A stretch of 45,745 bases of DNA from Bacteroidaceae bacterium (GTDB lineage: Bacteria; Bacteroidota; Bacteroidia; Bacteroidales; Bacteroidaceae). Below the pieces are notes generated by a model. That model was not told where the DNA came from, searched no databases, and worked only from the letters and a program-made list of their open reading frames with translations. Positions within the stretch are counted from its first letter, which is position 1, and each line of letters opens with the position of its first letter. The stretch is from positions 1 to 45,745 of the forward strand of contig JAGCFN010000064.1 in NCBI GenBank assembly GCA_017650085.1. The letters are read 5' to 3'. Both the position numbers and the translations under genes were made by a program. Shown here piece by piece: positions 24,301 through 31,905 of the stretch.

Positions 24301-26465
24301 AGTATACATATTATAAGGTAGTCGTAACGAAGGCTTACAACGGCTCTCAAATTCAGATGAACGAAATCTACTTCGGTACAGAAGAAGAGTTTGAGGCAAT
24401 CAAGGCTGAGTACACTGCTGCTGCTCAGGAATTCAACACTGATGTTACAGCAGAACAAGCTCTCATTGACGAATATGAGGCAACAATTCCTGACATTGAC
24501 GAGTGCGCTAACATGGAGGCTCTCTTCCGTGTGAACTACGCTCTTGAAACTCTCCGCGATAAGATTGAAGCAAGTGTTGCTACATACGAGAAGTATCAGA
24601 ACACAGTTGAAGAAGCTAAGGCTTACCTCGCAGAGAATGGCTTTGCTGAAAGCGAAGCTCTGACAGTCTTCCAGAACTACCTGAACGGTGATGTTGCTGA
24701 AGGCCCATCAGAACTCTATCCTAATGGTGTTGCTGCTTACATTGTCGACGAGCACACTTTGGCAGACAGCGTTATTCTCGAAGAAATTGAGTTCCTGGAA
24801 TCCCTGAAGGTTGCTGCCGTTGCTGCAGGTTATGGTCCTGGCATGGAGATTACTCCTCTCATTGTCAACCGTACCTTTGCAAAGGCTGGTGACATGCTGA
24901 AGGACGAGTCCGGTAACAACGTTGGTCGTGAGGCTGAAGGTTGGGACGGTTACATCTATCGTACCAATAACGATGGCGAAAGCGACGTTTACGCAGCTGA
25001 GTTCTGCAACGTAAACGCTAAGTTTGATGTCAGCCAGACACTCACAGACATGAAGCCCGGTTACTATAAGGTAACGCTCAATGCCGGCTATCGCGCTAAT
25101 GGCGACGACAAGATGCTGAGCTACAACTATGCAGCTATGGCATACGCTAACGAAATCGCCACTTATGTTCCCGTTATTCGTGAAGGTGCTGCTGATGACG
25201 AGCACGCTTGGAAGGGCGCTTATGCCGACAAGCAGATCTACAGTGCTGACTCTACCGAAACATTTGGTTGGGGTATCTGGGGTTGCGAAGGTGCTGCCCA
25301 TGCATTTGCACAGGGTCGCTATGCAATCACAATGGTTGCTAAGGTAACTGATGGCACTCTGACTATCGGTGTGAAGAACGAGGGCACTCAGGGCAACGAA
25401 TGGACTGGTGTGGGTAACTTCAAGCTTTGGTATCTCGGTGAAGAAGCAACTGCTGAGGCTCTCGAAGAAGCTGCTGCATACAATGCTGCTCGTGTGGAAA
25501 CTTTGGCAAAGTACCTGGAAGAATCAGAAGGTACAGAGGCTGAGAACTACAGCTTGGCTCCTGGCTTCGGTGCTATTCAGCTGACTACGCTCCAAGATAA
25601 TGGTGCTGCTACCTATGAGGCTGAAAAGATCATCGGTGAGACCATGCAGTCTATCTACGAAACGAAGAAGGCTTACCTCGCTCTCTTCGAGGCTTCAGAA
25701 AAGGTTTACCTCCATTGGGTTGACTTTGCATCAGCACCTGATGCTCTTGATGAAGCTGTCTTTGGCGTAAGAGACAATCTTGACGAAGGTGCATATGCAG
25801 ATGCTGAAGCTACTCTCGCAGCAAAGGCTGAGCTCTATGCAACATGGCCCGACTACCTGCAGTTGAAGGCTGCCACTAAGGTTGATGTTTCACAGGAAGA
25901 CTTCACGTTCGACCTCGTTAGCACTGGTTCAAGACCTAACCTTGACCTTGCAAACATCTATGAACCTCTGGAAAAGGATGAGACAATCCTTGCCTTCGAC
26001 TATACTGCTGAGCAGGATATCGAGAATGGCGTGATCATGTACAATACTCCTCAGCTGATGACTGATGTCAGAGAGCAACTTGCTACTCTTCCCGCAACAA
26101 GCGAAATGACTACAGTTTATGTCAATGTTTCAAAGGGTATTAAGCAACTCGGCTTCGGTACTGCTGTAGATCATGGTATCCGCTGGTACATCAACTACAA
26201 TGCCGGTGCAGAAGATGTCCTTACATTAGTTGCCCAGAACTTCCGCTTCATTACGAAGGCAGAGATGAAGGCAGCTGGCGGCAAGCCTCTGAATGGTGAG
26301 GTTGGTGACGTGAACGATGACGGCGAAATTACAATTGCTGACGGTGTAGCTGTTCTGAATGCAATGGCTGGTGAGGAAGTTCCTGGTGATGCTGATGTGA
26401 ATGGTGACGGCGAAATTACAATTGCCGACTTCGTAGCAGTCCTCAACATCATGGCTGGACAATAA
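21324..26465 (+). CDS. Giant secreted multi-module protein with four discoidin-like repeats and C-terminal dockerin
   Basis: This is a 1713-residue exported protein (signal peptide about 1-29). Four beta modules of about 165 residues lie near 33-200, 218-380, 530-698 and 848-1018. Each carries TGNDTxxxPxRNWxxWxIYGxN, then a WxLLDxKxN stretch, and ends YFKIEV...IQMNEF. Helical linkers of FIVAR-like character separate them (about 380-500, 700-840 and 1018-1130). A further jelly-roll-like domain lies near 1185-1400, and another helical and beta region follows. The C-terminus (about 1655-1713) is a type I dockerin with two calcium loops (DVNDDGEITIADGVAVLNAM and DVNGDGEITIADFVAVLNIM). Codon use is strongly biased (GGT, GCT, AAG, AAC), which suggests high expression. 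The modules may bind glycans; no catalytic domain was recognised. Confidence 0.92.
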   Translation: MKKVITSSRTLWLGLLTMVMMLASQSALAEYVPLTALSGQNAYNSGSEGFEKLVDTKESTKWGTWFGPENASGDEDEMIAYIIVKADKAVVPNYYFLVTGNDTGSFPDRNWSSWKIYGGNFASDDLAVREGEGWTLIDNKESEPLPQANFGSITLEFDYTGTEAFQYYWIEITEAVGYTGTDENEIYLQMSEWGLGSYGEFQKYLKDLADAGTGLDEPVKLNVLEGTKMTGNESLPDLFDGDVTTKWGNGLTNRNEGETANGAYFIVKASRSMLPTYYALTTANDTQQYSGRNWKQWQIYGMNADSDEAVKRDSEGWVALDKKYNVGRDQLPAANFTQVFFTLSEGNETEYRYFKLELDQIMTNGDYMQMAEFALGDQYTLALDLAAIASSAESDFDPDLFAEKAQLDKMVEIIANVRACTDPAQLGSLRSAVDNQKQVIEQSAASYAELITARNQIVNAIDGGKLSDEAVAYLTAWISETDPIAPNEDYPVGNLAYLKANRQITGAEAVAEANRINSYLINNSETDPAIYATYETIVDANGFNEGEYGHGLIDGDRDGTKWCANTSHQPWVLVFKADTPIQPTYYGLVTGGDTSSYPGRNWKSWKIYGANFDEPVEPVMMDDPDFTSKADAIRNSDAWVLLDNKVNIGSDILHTESLFESYLYLSEGCAVPYEYFKIEVSAAGSGDLIQMNEFTFYNTGNLFEYRESFVEEFVDYDPAERLAYGEDIDAYKEKFEELQTTVNAPDVMKLRNELTALQSQIEASADKYEEYEAVYEEIPGLDIPSESLTAWQTGYTTENVAPGSLYIRGTHDNIVNTETNYGSLDNDQLQAEIDYLQWIINAVDESNDCHYILLGGNTVSQFGDGFYGHLIDGIALNTTEINEETGEEVEVKATKWGGSPDPDGNTYIIFRTLDKTNPFFYTLTTGNDAASYPGRNWGTWYIYAANFEGDGDATKDAEGWVLVDAKEDTGQDRLHPVNAQPSYFGFSTETTEEYTYYKVVVTKAYNGSQIQMNEIYFGTEEEFEAIKAEYTAAAQEFNTDVTAEQALIDEYEATIPDIDECANMEALFRVNYALETLRDKIEASVATYEKYQNTVEEAKAYLAENGFAESEALTVFQNYLNGDVAEGPSELYPNGVAAYIVDEHTLADSVILEEIEFLESLKVAAVAAGYGPGMEITPLIVNRTFAKAGDMLKDESGNNVGREAEGWDGYIYRTNNDGESDVYAAEFCNVNAKFDVSQTLTDMKPGYYKVTLNAGYRANGDDKMLSYNYAAMAYANEIATYVPVIREGAADDEHAWKGAYADKQIYSADSTETFGWGIWGCEGAAHAFAQGRYAITMVAKVTDGTLTIGVKNEGTQGNEWTGVGNFKLWYLGEEATAEALEEAAAYNAARVETLAKYLEESEGTEAENYSLAPGFGAIQLTTLQDNGAATYEAEKIIGETMQSIYETKKAYLALFEASEKVYLHWVDFASAPDALDEAVFGVRDNLDEGAYADAEATLAAKAELYATWPDYLQLKAATKVDVSQEDFTFDLVSTGSRPNLDLANIYEPLEKDETILAFDYTAEQDIENGVIMYNTPQLMTDVREQLATLPATSEMTTVYVNVSKGIKQLGFGTAVDHGIRWYINYNAGAEDVLTLVAQNFRFITKAEMKAAGGKPLNGEVGDVNDDGEITIADGVAVLNAMAGEEVPGDADVNGDGEITIADFVAVLNIMAGQ
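26318..26425 (+). repeat. Duplicated dockerin calcium-loop segment
   Basis: A 21-bp stretch that begins TGACGGCGAAATTAC and ends AATTGC is identical at 26318-26338 and 26405-26425, 87 bp (29 codons) apart. It encodes the DGEITIAD part of each dockerin half. The exact identity at third codon positions suggests recent duplication or gene conversion. Confidence 0.8.
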
Positions 26466-26484
26466 TCTCTCAGATTACTCTATC

Positions 26485-26521
26485 ATTCTCTTGGTCAGGC
26501 ACGAGGCCTGACCAAGAGAAT
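26485..26521 (+). terminator. Strong hairpin terminator after the 1713-residue protein gene
   Basis: A perfect 16-bp stem (ATTCTCTTGGTCAGGC paired with its complement) closes a 5-base loop (ACGAG) and is followed by ATCTTTAAATT. It lies 20 bp after the stop. The next gene begins 38 bp further on with no clear promoter of its own, so partial read-through may set the ratio of the two products. Confidence 0.8.
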
Positions 26522-26558
26522 ATCTTTAAATTAAGTAACACCTATTTATATTACAACA

Positions 26559-28718
26559 ATGAGGAAGCTCATTCTTACACTCTCAACGTTATTCTTTATC
26601 ATCTGTTCTTGTACGGAAGACATTGATACATCTGCGCGCTATGTCTTTACGGAATATACAGTTGCCAGCTATCTTGAGGCACACGCAGACTATTCACAGT
26701 ATCTCGAACTGACAAAGTTGGTGCCTGTGAGTGGTAGGAGTAAGTCTTCCGTCTACCAGCTCCTGACGGCGCGTGGTAACTATACATGCTTTGCACCCAC
26801 TAATGAAGCGATTAATGAATACCTGAAAGATTTGGTTGAACAGGGATTGATTAACGAACCTTCGTGGGATGCTTTTACTGACGAAAGGAAGCTCGACTCT
26901 ATCCGTAAGGTTGTCGTGCTTAACACGGTTATTGATGGTGGCGATATGGAATCGCAGCGATACACCATCAACCTTATTAATTCAATTGGATACGGAAAAG
27001 AAAATGCAGAGTTCCCTCTGCCTAATATATATGACCACAAGCTGACTGCCAGCAAGAGCAAAGGAGATACAATCTACCTTGACAAGGAGTGTCCTATGGA
27101 TCCTGTCAATTGTGACATTCCTGTCATCAATGGTGTCATCCACCAGTTGCACAAGGTTATTGCTCCAAAGGACGAGTCTTGTGCCCGCTATTTGCAAGTT
27201 ATCCTCGATGAGAAGCGAGAAGGCTATCTGATGATGGCCAGGGCGTTGCAGGCTTGTGGCTTTATGGACACGCTGAGCAAGGTGCGCGATGAAGCTTACG
27301 AAGCACTTTACCAGGCAGAAGGTGAAAACCTTGACATGAAGGATTACCAGTCGAAGGGTGGTGGCGATATGTCTGCTACGGCTGGAGACCCAGATGCACA
27401 TGCTCCAGAGCACAGAAAATACGGTTTCACGATTTTCAGTGAGACAGACGAGTTCTGGCAGTCGCAAGGAATTGATCCGACGGCTTCTGATGCCATTGAG
27501 AGGTTGCAGAACTGGATTGTGACAAACAACATGTACCTCAGCGATGGTGGCTATCAGGCTGACAACAACTACACTTCTCCCAAGAACATGCTGTATCAGT
27601 GGGTAGCCTACCATGTGTTGCCCATGAGAATTCCCGCCAACAAGTTGGTGCATCATTGCAACGAGTTGGGTTATAGCTACAGTGCTCCTACCAGATACTC
27701 CATCCCAGTCATGGAGTGGTATCCTGTGTTTGGAGGTGGCCGTTTGCTTAAGATATACGAGAGCGCTGAGAGTAATGGCATATATTTGAATAGTTTCCCA
27801 GAAAGAGACAATGGCATAACCGGAACAGGACACGAGAGCTATTGCGCTCCTGAGAAGCGTGGCGTTCTTATCGAAACAAGTAGTGAGAACGCGATAGTTA
27901 CTGACATTGTCAATGCCTGCATTTATCCTATAGACAAGCCTTTGGGATATAATGATGTCACACGCGATGACTTAGGCAAGGAACGTATCCGCTTCGACCT
28001 CTTTGCCCTTTTCCCTGAAGCCATTACCAATGGAATTCGTCGTGCTGACAGCCCGCTCGGCAAGTGGCAGCATGTCTTCGTCTCTCTCTACAACAGGTAT
28101 AATTATTTCGACAACATGAGAATCATGAATGAGGAAACGCACTTCATTCATTATAATGGTTACAAGACGCCTTGGGCTAACTACAGTGGTGACGAGGATA
28201 AGGCTTTCGGACATTTTGATATCATTTTCAAGTTGCCTCCTGTTCCCAAACGCAACACATACGAGTTCCGTTACAAACTGCTTGCCACAGCAGCTCGCGG
28301 CATTGTGCAGGTTTACTTCGGTAACAATCCGGACAAACTCCCGGTAGCCGGCATTCCTATTGACATGACGAAGAATGTGGAAGTCTTCTTTGGCGAAGGT
28401 GCAACGTGGGGAGACTTGTCGGACAACGGCAAGGATGAAGACCAGATTATCGACATTGACCATAAACTCCGTAATCACGGCCTGATGAAGGCAACGAAGC
28501 ACGAGACAGAGATGAGCGCCACTGCTACTGCCCGTTCGAAGAACAATTGTAGCCGACACATCATTGTGCGTCAGACACTCGATCCGAGCGAGACTTATTA
28601 TGTCCGCTTCAAGTCTGTGCAGCCCGACCTGACACGTCCTGAACTGTACCTCGACTACTTCGAGTACTGTCCGAAGGAGATATATGACAGCCCCGAAAAG
28701 CCGGAGGACATCTGGTGA
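26559..28718 (+). CDS. Fasciclin-domain lipoprotein (paralogue 1)
   Basis: This 719-residue lipoprotein (lipobox FIICSC, Cys18) has a FAS1/fasciclin domain near the N-terminus (about 45-205; GNYTCFAPTNEAINEYLKDL, then the closing segment VINGVIHQLHKVI). A second weaker FAS1-like region may lie near 280-430. The C-terminal beta domain (about 520-719) ends RHIIVRQTLDPSETYYVRFK and PKEIYDSPEKPEDIW. In Bacteroidetes such proteins often accompany SusC/SusD pairs at the outer membrane, but none is present here. It is clearly related to the gene at 42135-44270. Adhesion or ligand binding at the surface is inferred from the family. Confidence 0.92.
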   Translation: MRKLILTLSTLFFIICSCTEDIDTSARYVFTEYTVASYLEAHADYSQYLELTKLVPVSGRSKSSVYQLLTARGNYTCFAPTNEAINEYLKDLVEQGLINEPSWDAFTDERKLDSIRKVVVLNTVIDGGDMESQRYTINLINSIGYGKENAEFPLPNIYDHKLTASKSKGDTIYLDKECPMDPVNCDIPVINGVIHQLHKVIAPKDESCARYLQVILDEKREGYLMMARALQACGFMDTLSKVRDEAYEALYQAEGENLDMKDYQSKGGGDMSATAGDPDAHAPEHRKYGFTIFSETDEFWQSQGIDPTASDAIERLQNWIVTNNMYLSDGGYQADNNYTSPKNMLYQWVAYHVLPMRIPANKLVHHCNELGYSYSAPTRYSIPVMEWYPVFGGGRLLKIYESAESNGIYLNSFPERDNGITGTGHESYCAPEKRGVLIETSSENAIVTDIVNACIYPIDKPLGYNDVTRDDLGKERIRFDLFALFPEAITNGIRRADSPLGKWQHVFVSLYNRYNYFDNMRIMNEETHFIHYNGYKTPWANYSGDEDKAFGHFDIIFKLPPVPKRNTYEFRYKLLATAARGIVQVYFGNNPDKLPVAGIPIDMTKNVEVFFGEGATWGDLSDNGKDEDQIIDIDHKLRNHGLMKATKHETEMSATATARSKNNCSRHIIVRQTLDPSETYYVRFKSVQPDLTRPELYLDYFEYCPKEIYDSPEKPEDIW

Positions 28719-28740
28719 TGTAAAGAGCTGATTATCAAGC

Positions 28741-28772
28741 AGGCGTGCTTTTATGTAGGTAAGGGCACGCCT
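28741..28772 (+). terminator. Hairpin terminator after fasciclin gene 1
   Basis: AGGCGTGC pairs perfectly with GCACGCCT across a 16-base loop, followed by TGTTTGTG. It sits between the fasciclin stop and repeat array 5. Confidence 0.65.
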
Positions 28773-28798
28773 TGTTTGTGAACACAGCGTGGATAGTT

Positions 28799-28886
28799 GT
28801 CAAACTTCACACTAGTAAATTGCAATCGTCACACTATACGATTGCCATCGTCACACGTGATCTTTGCCAACATCACTGCAGTCGTT
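28799..28886 (+). repeat. 22-bp repeat array 5 (4 units)
   Basis: Units start at 28799, 28821, 28843 and 28865; a degenerate unit may also precede them at 28777. The second unit contains the hairpin-capable ATCGT...ACGAT. The array lies after the terminator of the fasciclin gene and 36 bp before the alpha-L-fucosidase start, so it could also act on that gene. Confidence 0.85.
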
Positions 28887-28922
28887 TGAGAATGACTCAT
28901 AAAGCATAATAAATATAAAGGT

Positions 28923-30296
28923 ATGAAACGAATATTTTTCCTCTTTTCCCTCTTGCTGACGGTCTTGTTGTCAATGGCTCAGCAGAAGTCTTTGCGCGAG
29001 TTGCAGCAAGCCTTTGTCGATTTGCGTTTCGGCATGTTCATCCACTACAACATGCCCACTTATTCCATCGAGGACTGGCCCGACCCCGATATGCCTGTGT
29101 CGGCTTTCGCTCCGACAAATCTCGACTGCCATCAATGGGCAAGGGCTGCCAAGTCGGCAGGCATGACTTATGGCTGCCTCACGACCAAGCATCATAGTGG
29201 CTTCTGCATTTGGGACACGAAGACGACCGACTACAATTCCCTTCAATCGCCAGCCCATGTCGATGTGGTTCGCCAGTATGTTGATGCTTTTCGCCAAGAG
29301 GGACTTGCCGTGATGCTGTATTTCAGCATCCTCGACACCCACCATCGCATCCGTCCTGGGCACATCAAACCTGAACATACCAAGTTCATCAAGGCCCAAT
29401 TGAAAGATCTTCTCACCAATTATGGCGACATTACGGCACTCATCATCGACGGTTGGGATGCTCCTTGGTCACGCATATCTTATGATGAAATTCCTTTCGA
29501 GGAGATTTACAACTACATCAAGAGTTTGCAGCCCAATTGCCTTGTTATGGACCTTAATGCAGCCAAGTACCCTCGCGAGGCACTCTTCTACACCGATATC
29601 AAGTCGTATGAGCAAGGAGCAGGACAGAAGATAAGCACCAGCGAGAACCGTCTTCCTGCTCTTGCTTGCCTGAGTATCCAGCGCACTTGGTTCTGGAAGG
29701 AGTCTATGCCGACAGACAAGCTCAAGAGTGTTCGTTGGCTTGTCGAGGAGAATATCCGTCCCTATAATGAGGCTTACTGCAACTTCATCCTCAATGTCGC
29801 CCCCAATCGTAAGGGATTGATGGACGATAATGCTGTCGAAGCGCTTCGCCAAATCGGCCAGATATGGAGGCATGAAGGTCCTACGAAACCCGTCCCTGAA
29901 TGTGATGCCCCCATCATCAAGCACAACTTCGCCAAGCGTCAACCCACAGAATACAGTTGGAGCTATGACTATGGAATAGGCGATTTTGCCAACGATGATG
30001 ACTTTGCCTCTGCTTGGACCTCGCATCCGACGGTCGAAGAGCCATGGTGGGAAGTCGACTTGCAAGGCAAGAAGCGCATCTCGCTCGTGACCATTGTTGA
30101 GGAAACTAAAGGCAGTATTCAGACATATAAAGTAGAATACAAGAAGGGAAAACGTTGGCACACCATCTTCGAAGGAATAGCTCCCGAGTGTCGTGTCAAG
30201 CAACATCACTTCTCGCCTGTCAAAGCAGAAAAAGTCCGCATTACCATAAAACGGCATCATGGCAAACTAGCCTTGGCCGAGGTGGGTGTGTACTAA
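28923..30296 (+). CDS. Exported GH29 alpha-L-fucosidase
   Basis: This 457-residue exported enzyme (signal peptide about 1-20) belongs to family GH29, retaining alpha-L-fucosidases that remove fucose from glycans such as mucin or plant side chains. Signatures are RFGMFIHYNMPTYS, LTTKHHSGFCIWDT and the likely nucleophile D176 in ALIIDGWDAPW. The acid/base residue cannot be assigned by eye. A C-terminal F5/8-type discoidin domain (about 340-457; PWWEVDLQGKKRISLVTIVE) probably binds sugar. It is followed by a strong terminator at 30312. No other fucose-pathway gene is adjacent. Confidence 0.94.
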   Translation: MKRIFFLFSLLLTVLLSMAQQKSLRELQQAFVDLRFGMFIHYNMPTYSIEDWPDPDMPVSAFAPTNLDCHQWARAAKSAGMTYGCLTTKHHSGFCIWDTKTTDYNSLQSPAHVDVVRQYVDAFRQEGLAVMLYFSILDTHHRIRPGHIKPEHTKFIKAQLKDLLTNYGDITALIIDGWDAPWSRISYDEIPFEEIYNYIKSLQPNCLVMDLNAAKYPREALFYTDIKSYEQGAGQKISTSENRLPALACLSIQRTWFWKESMPTDKLKSVRWLVEENIRPYNEAYCNFILNVAPNRKGLMDDNAVEALRQIGQIWRHEGPTKPVPECDAPIIKHNFAKRQPTEYSWSYDYGIGDFANDDDFASAWTSHPTVEEPWWEVDLQGKKRISLVTIVEETKGSIQTYKVEYKKGKRWHTIFEGIAPECRVKQHHFSPVKAEKVRITIKRHHGKLALAEVGVY

Positions 30297-30311
30297 ATAA
30301 CATTCCTCTGT

Positions 30312-30353
30312 TGCCCTTTCTGTTCAGATAATGACAGATAGGGCATTTTTTTT
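30312..30353 (+). terminator. Rho-independent terminator after the fucosidase gene
   Basis: TGCCCT-tt-CTGT pairs with ACAG-at-AGGGCA around a 10-base loop, followed by a run of eight Ts. Confidence 0.9.
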
Positions 30354-30364
30354 GTCAATAAGCA

Positions 30365-30394
30365 TTGATATCCCAGTTAAAATTTGTATCTTCG
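30365..30394 (+). promoter_or_regulatory. Promoter of the V-ATPase operon
   Basis: TTG (30365-30367), exactly 19 bp, then TATCTTCG (30387-30394, 7 of 8 matches to TAnnTTTG). It lies 33 bp before the first V-ATPase gene. Confidence 0.65.
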
Positions 30395-30427
30395 CGCCGT
30401 AATTTGCATAAATACACATAAAGACTA

Positions 30428-31015
30428 ATGGAAAAGATACAAGAACTCACCGAAAAGATCCTGCGCGAGGGCGTGGAAAAGGGACAGGCTGAAGCCGACC
30501 GCATCATTGGAGAGGCAAAAGAGCAGGCAGAAAAGATTCTGCAGGAAGCTCGTCAGCAGGCTCAAGATATCGCAGCTCAAGCACAGAAGAAAGCAGCCGA
30601 AACCGATGCGAACACACGCAACGAGCTGAAGATGTACACAGGTCAGGCACTCAGCGCACTCAAGAGTGAAGTGACAAATGTACTGACTGACGGCGTAGTT
30701 AAAGAGGCTGTCGAGGGTTTGAAGGCAAGTCCCGACTTCCTCGGAAAGTTTGCTGTTGCTCTCGCAGAAAAGTGGTCTGCCAACGAGCCCATCGTCATCT
30801 CCAGCAACGAGGCTGAGAGCCTGAAGGCTTACTTTGCAGCAAAGGCAAAGGCTTTGCTCGACAAAGGTGTCACCATCAACAAGGTGAATGGCAAGGACAC
30901 ATTGCTTACGATTGCTCCCGCCGATGGCAGTTACAAGGTGAACTTCGGCCAGGAAGAGTTCGAAACCTACTTCAAAAACTTCTTGCGTCCACAACTCGTG
31001 GAGATGCTTTTCTAG
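30428..31015 (+). CDS. ntpE: V-type ATPase/ATP synthase subunit E (peripheral stalk)
   Basis: This 195-residue protein has a long N-terminal coiled coil rich in Ala, Glu, Gln and Lys (about 1-75; AEADRIIGEAKEQAEKILQE) and a C-terminal globular part, the usual layout of V-ATPase subunit E. It forms part of the peripheral stalk that holds the A/B head against rotation. It is the first gene of the operon, 11 bp before the DUF2764 gene. The coiled coil alone would be weak evidence, but gene order with A and B makes the call firm. Confidence 0.9.
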   Translation: MEKIQELTEKILREGVEKGQAEADRIIGEAKEQAEKILQEARQQAQDIAAQAQKKAAETDANTRNELKMYTGQALSALKSEVTNVLTDGVVKEAVEGLKASPDFLGKFAVALAEKWSANEPIVISSNEAESLKAYFAAKAKALLDKGVTINKVNGKDTLLTIAPADGSYKVNFGQEEFETYFKNFLRPQLVEMLF

Positions 31016-31026
31016 CATAAAGGCTG

Positions 31027-31884
31027 ATGGCAAATTACTATTGCATGATAGCCGGCTTGCCGGACATCGACCTGAAGGACGCAAAGCCAGGCCTGAGCAT
31101 TGAGGACATGCGTGAACAATGCGAGGAGGTGCTGACACAGGGGGACAAGAAGTTGCTCTTCTACTTCTTCTTGCACTTCGATTGTGTCAATTTGGTCAAG
31201 TTGCTCAAGAACCCAGAGGCAGACATCGACCAATGGGGCAACTTCTCGCTCGACCAGTTGCGCGACCTCATTACCAGTGCCACAGAGCTCAACTTCAACG
31301 TGCATCGTTACCCAGCTTTCATGAGTATCTTTGCCCGCGAATATGCCTTCAACAAGGACAAGGCAGGCTACTTCCCTGAAGACGAAATGGCTTATCAGTT
31401 CTTCGATTATGCCATCAAGACTTGCCCCAACCGCATGATGCGTCGTTGGTACAAGTTGAATCTCGACATCACCAACATCCTTACAGCCATGTTGGCACGC
31501 AGTCAGGGCTGGAGCGTCGGTGACTTCATCAAGGGAGAAGGCGAGGTGCAGGAGATGATACGCGAGAACAAGACCAAGGACTTCAACCTCGGACTGGAGT
31601 TCGACTACATCCCCCAGCTCATGAAGATAGCGGATGAGGAGGACCCCGTCCGCAAGGAAAAGATGATTGACGCCTTCAAGTGGATTTGGCTCGACGAGCG
31701 TACTTTCTTCGAACCCTTCAGCATGGAAGCAGTCTTCGCCTACCTCTGCAAACTCGAAATGCAGGAACGTTGGGCAAAGCTCGACGTCGAACAAGGCAAA
31801 GAAACCTTCCAGAGGATAATTGACGACCTGAGGAGCGAGGCACAAGTGCCAGAAGAATTCAAGGCTCCAACTATTCACAGATAA
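31027..31884 (+). CDS. DUF2764 protein of the V-ATPase operon (probable subunit C equivalent)
   Basis: This 285-residue protein begins MANYYCMIAGLPDIDLKDAK and matches the DUF2764 family that Bacteroidetes encode between V-ATPase subunits E and A. It is largely helical, with no membrane segment. From its position and helical content it may replace subunit C/d, which links the rotor to the membrane ring, but this is inference. It lies 11 bp after the subunit E gene and 21 bp before subunit A. Confidence 0.88.
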   Translation: MANYYCMIAGLPDIDLKDAKPGLSIEDMREQCEEVLTQGDKKLLFYFFLHFDCVNLVKLLKNPEADIDQWGNFSLDQLRDLITSATELNFNVHRYPAFMSIFAREYAFNKDKAGYFPEDEMAYQFFDYAIKTCPNRMMRRWYKLNLDITNILTAMLARSQGWSVGDFIKGEGEVQEMIRENKTKDFNLGLEFDYIPQLMKIADEEDPVRKEKMIDAFKWIWLDERTFFEPFSMEAVFAYLCKLEMQERWAKLDVEQGKETFQRIIDDLRSEAQVPEEFKAPTIHR

Positions 31885-31905
31885 AAACAAACACAACATA
31901 ACAAC

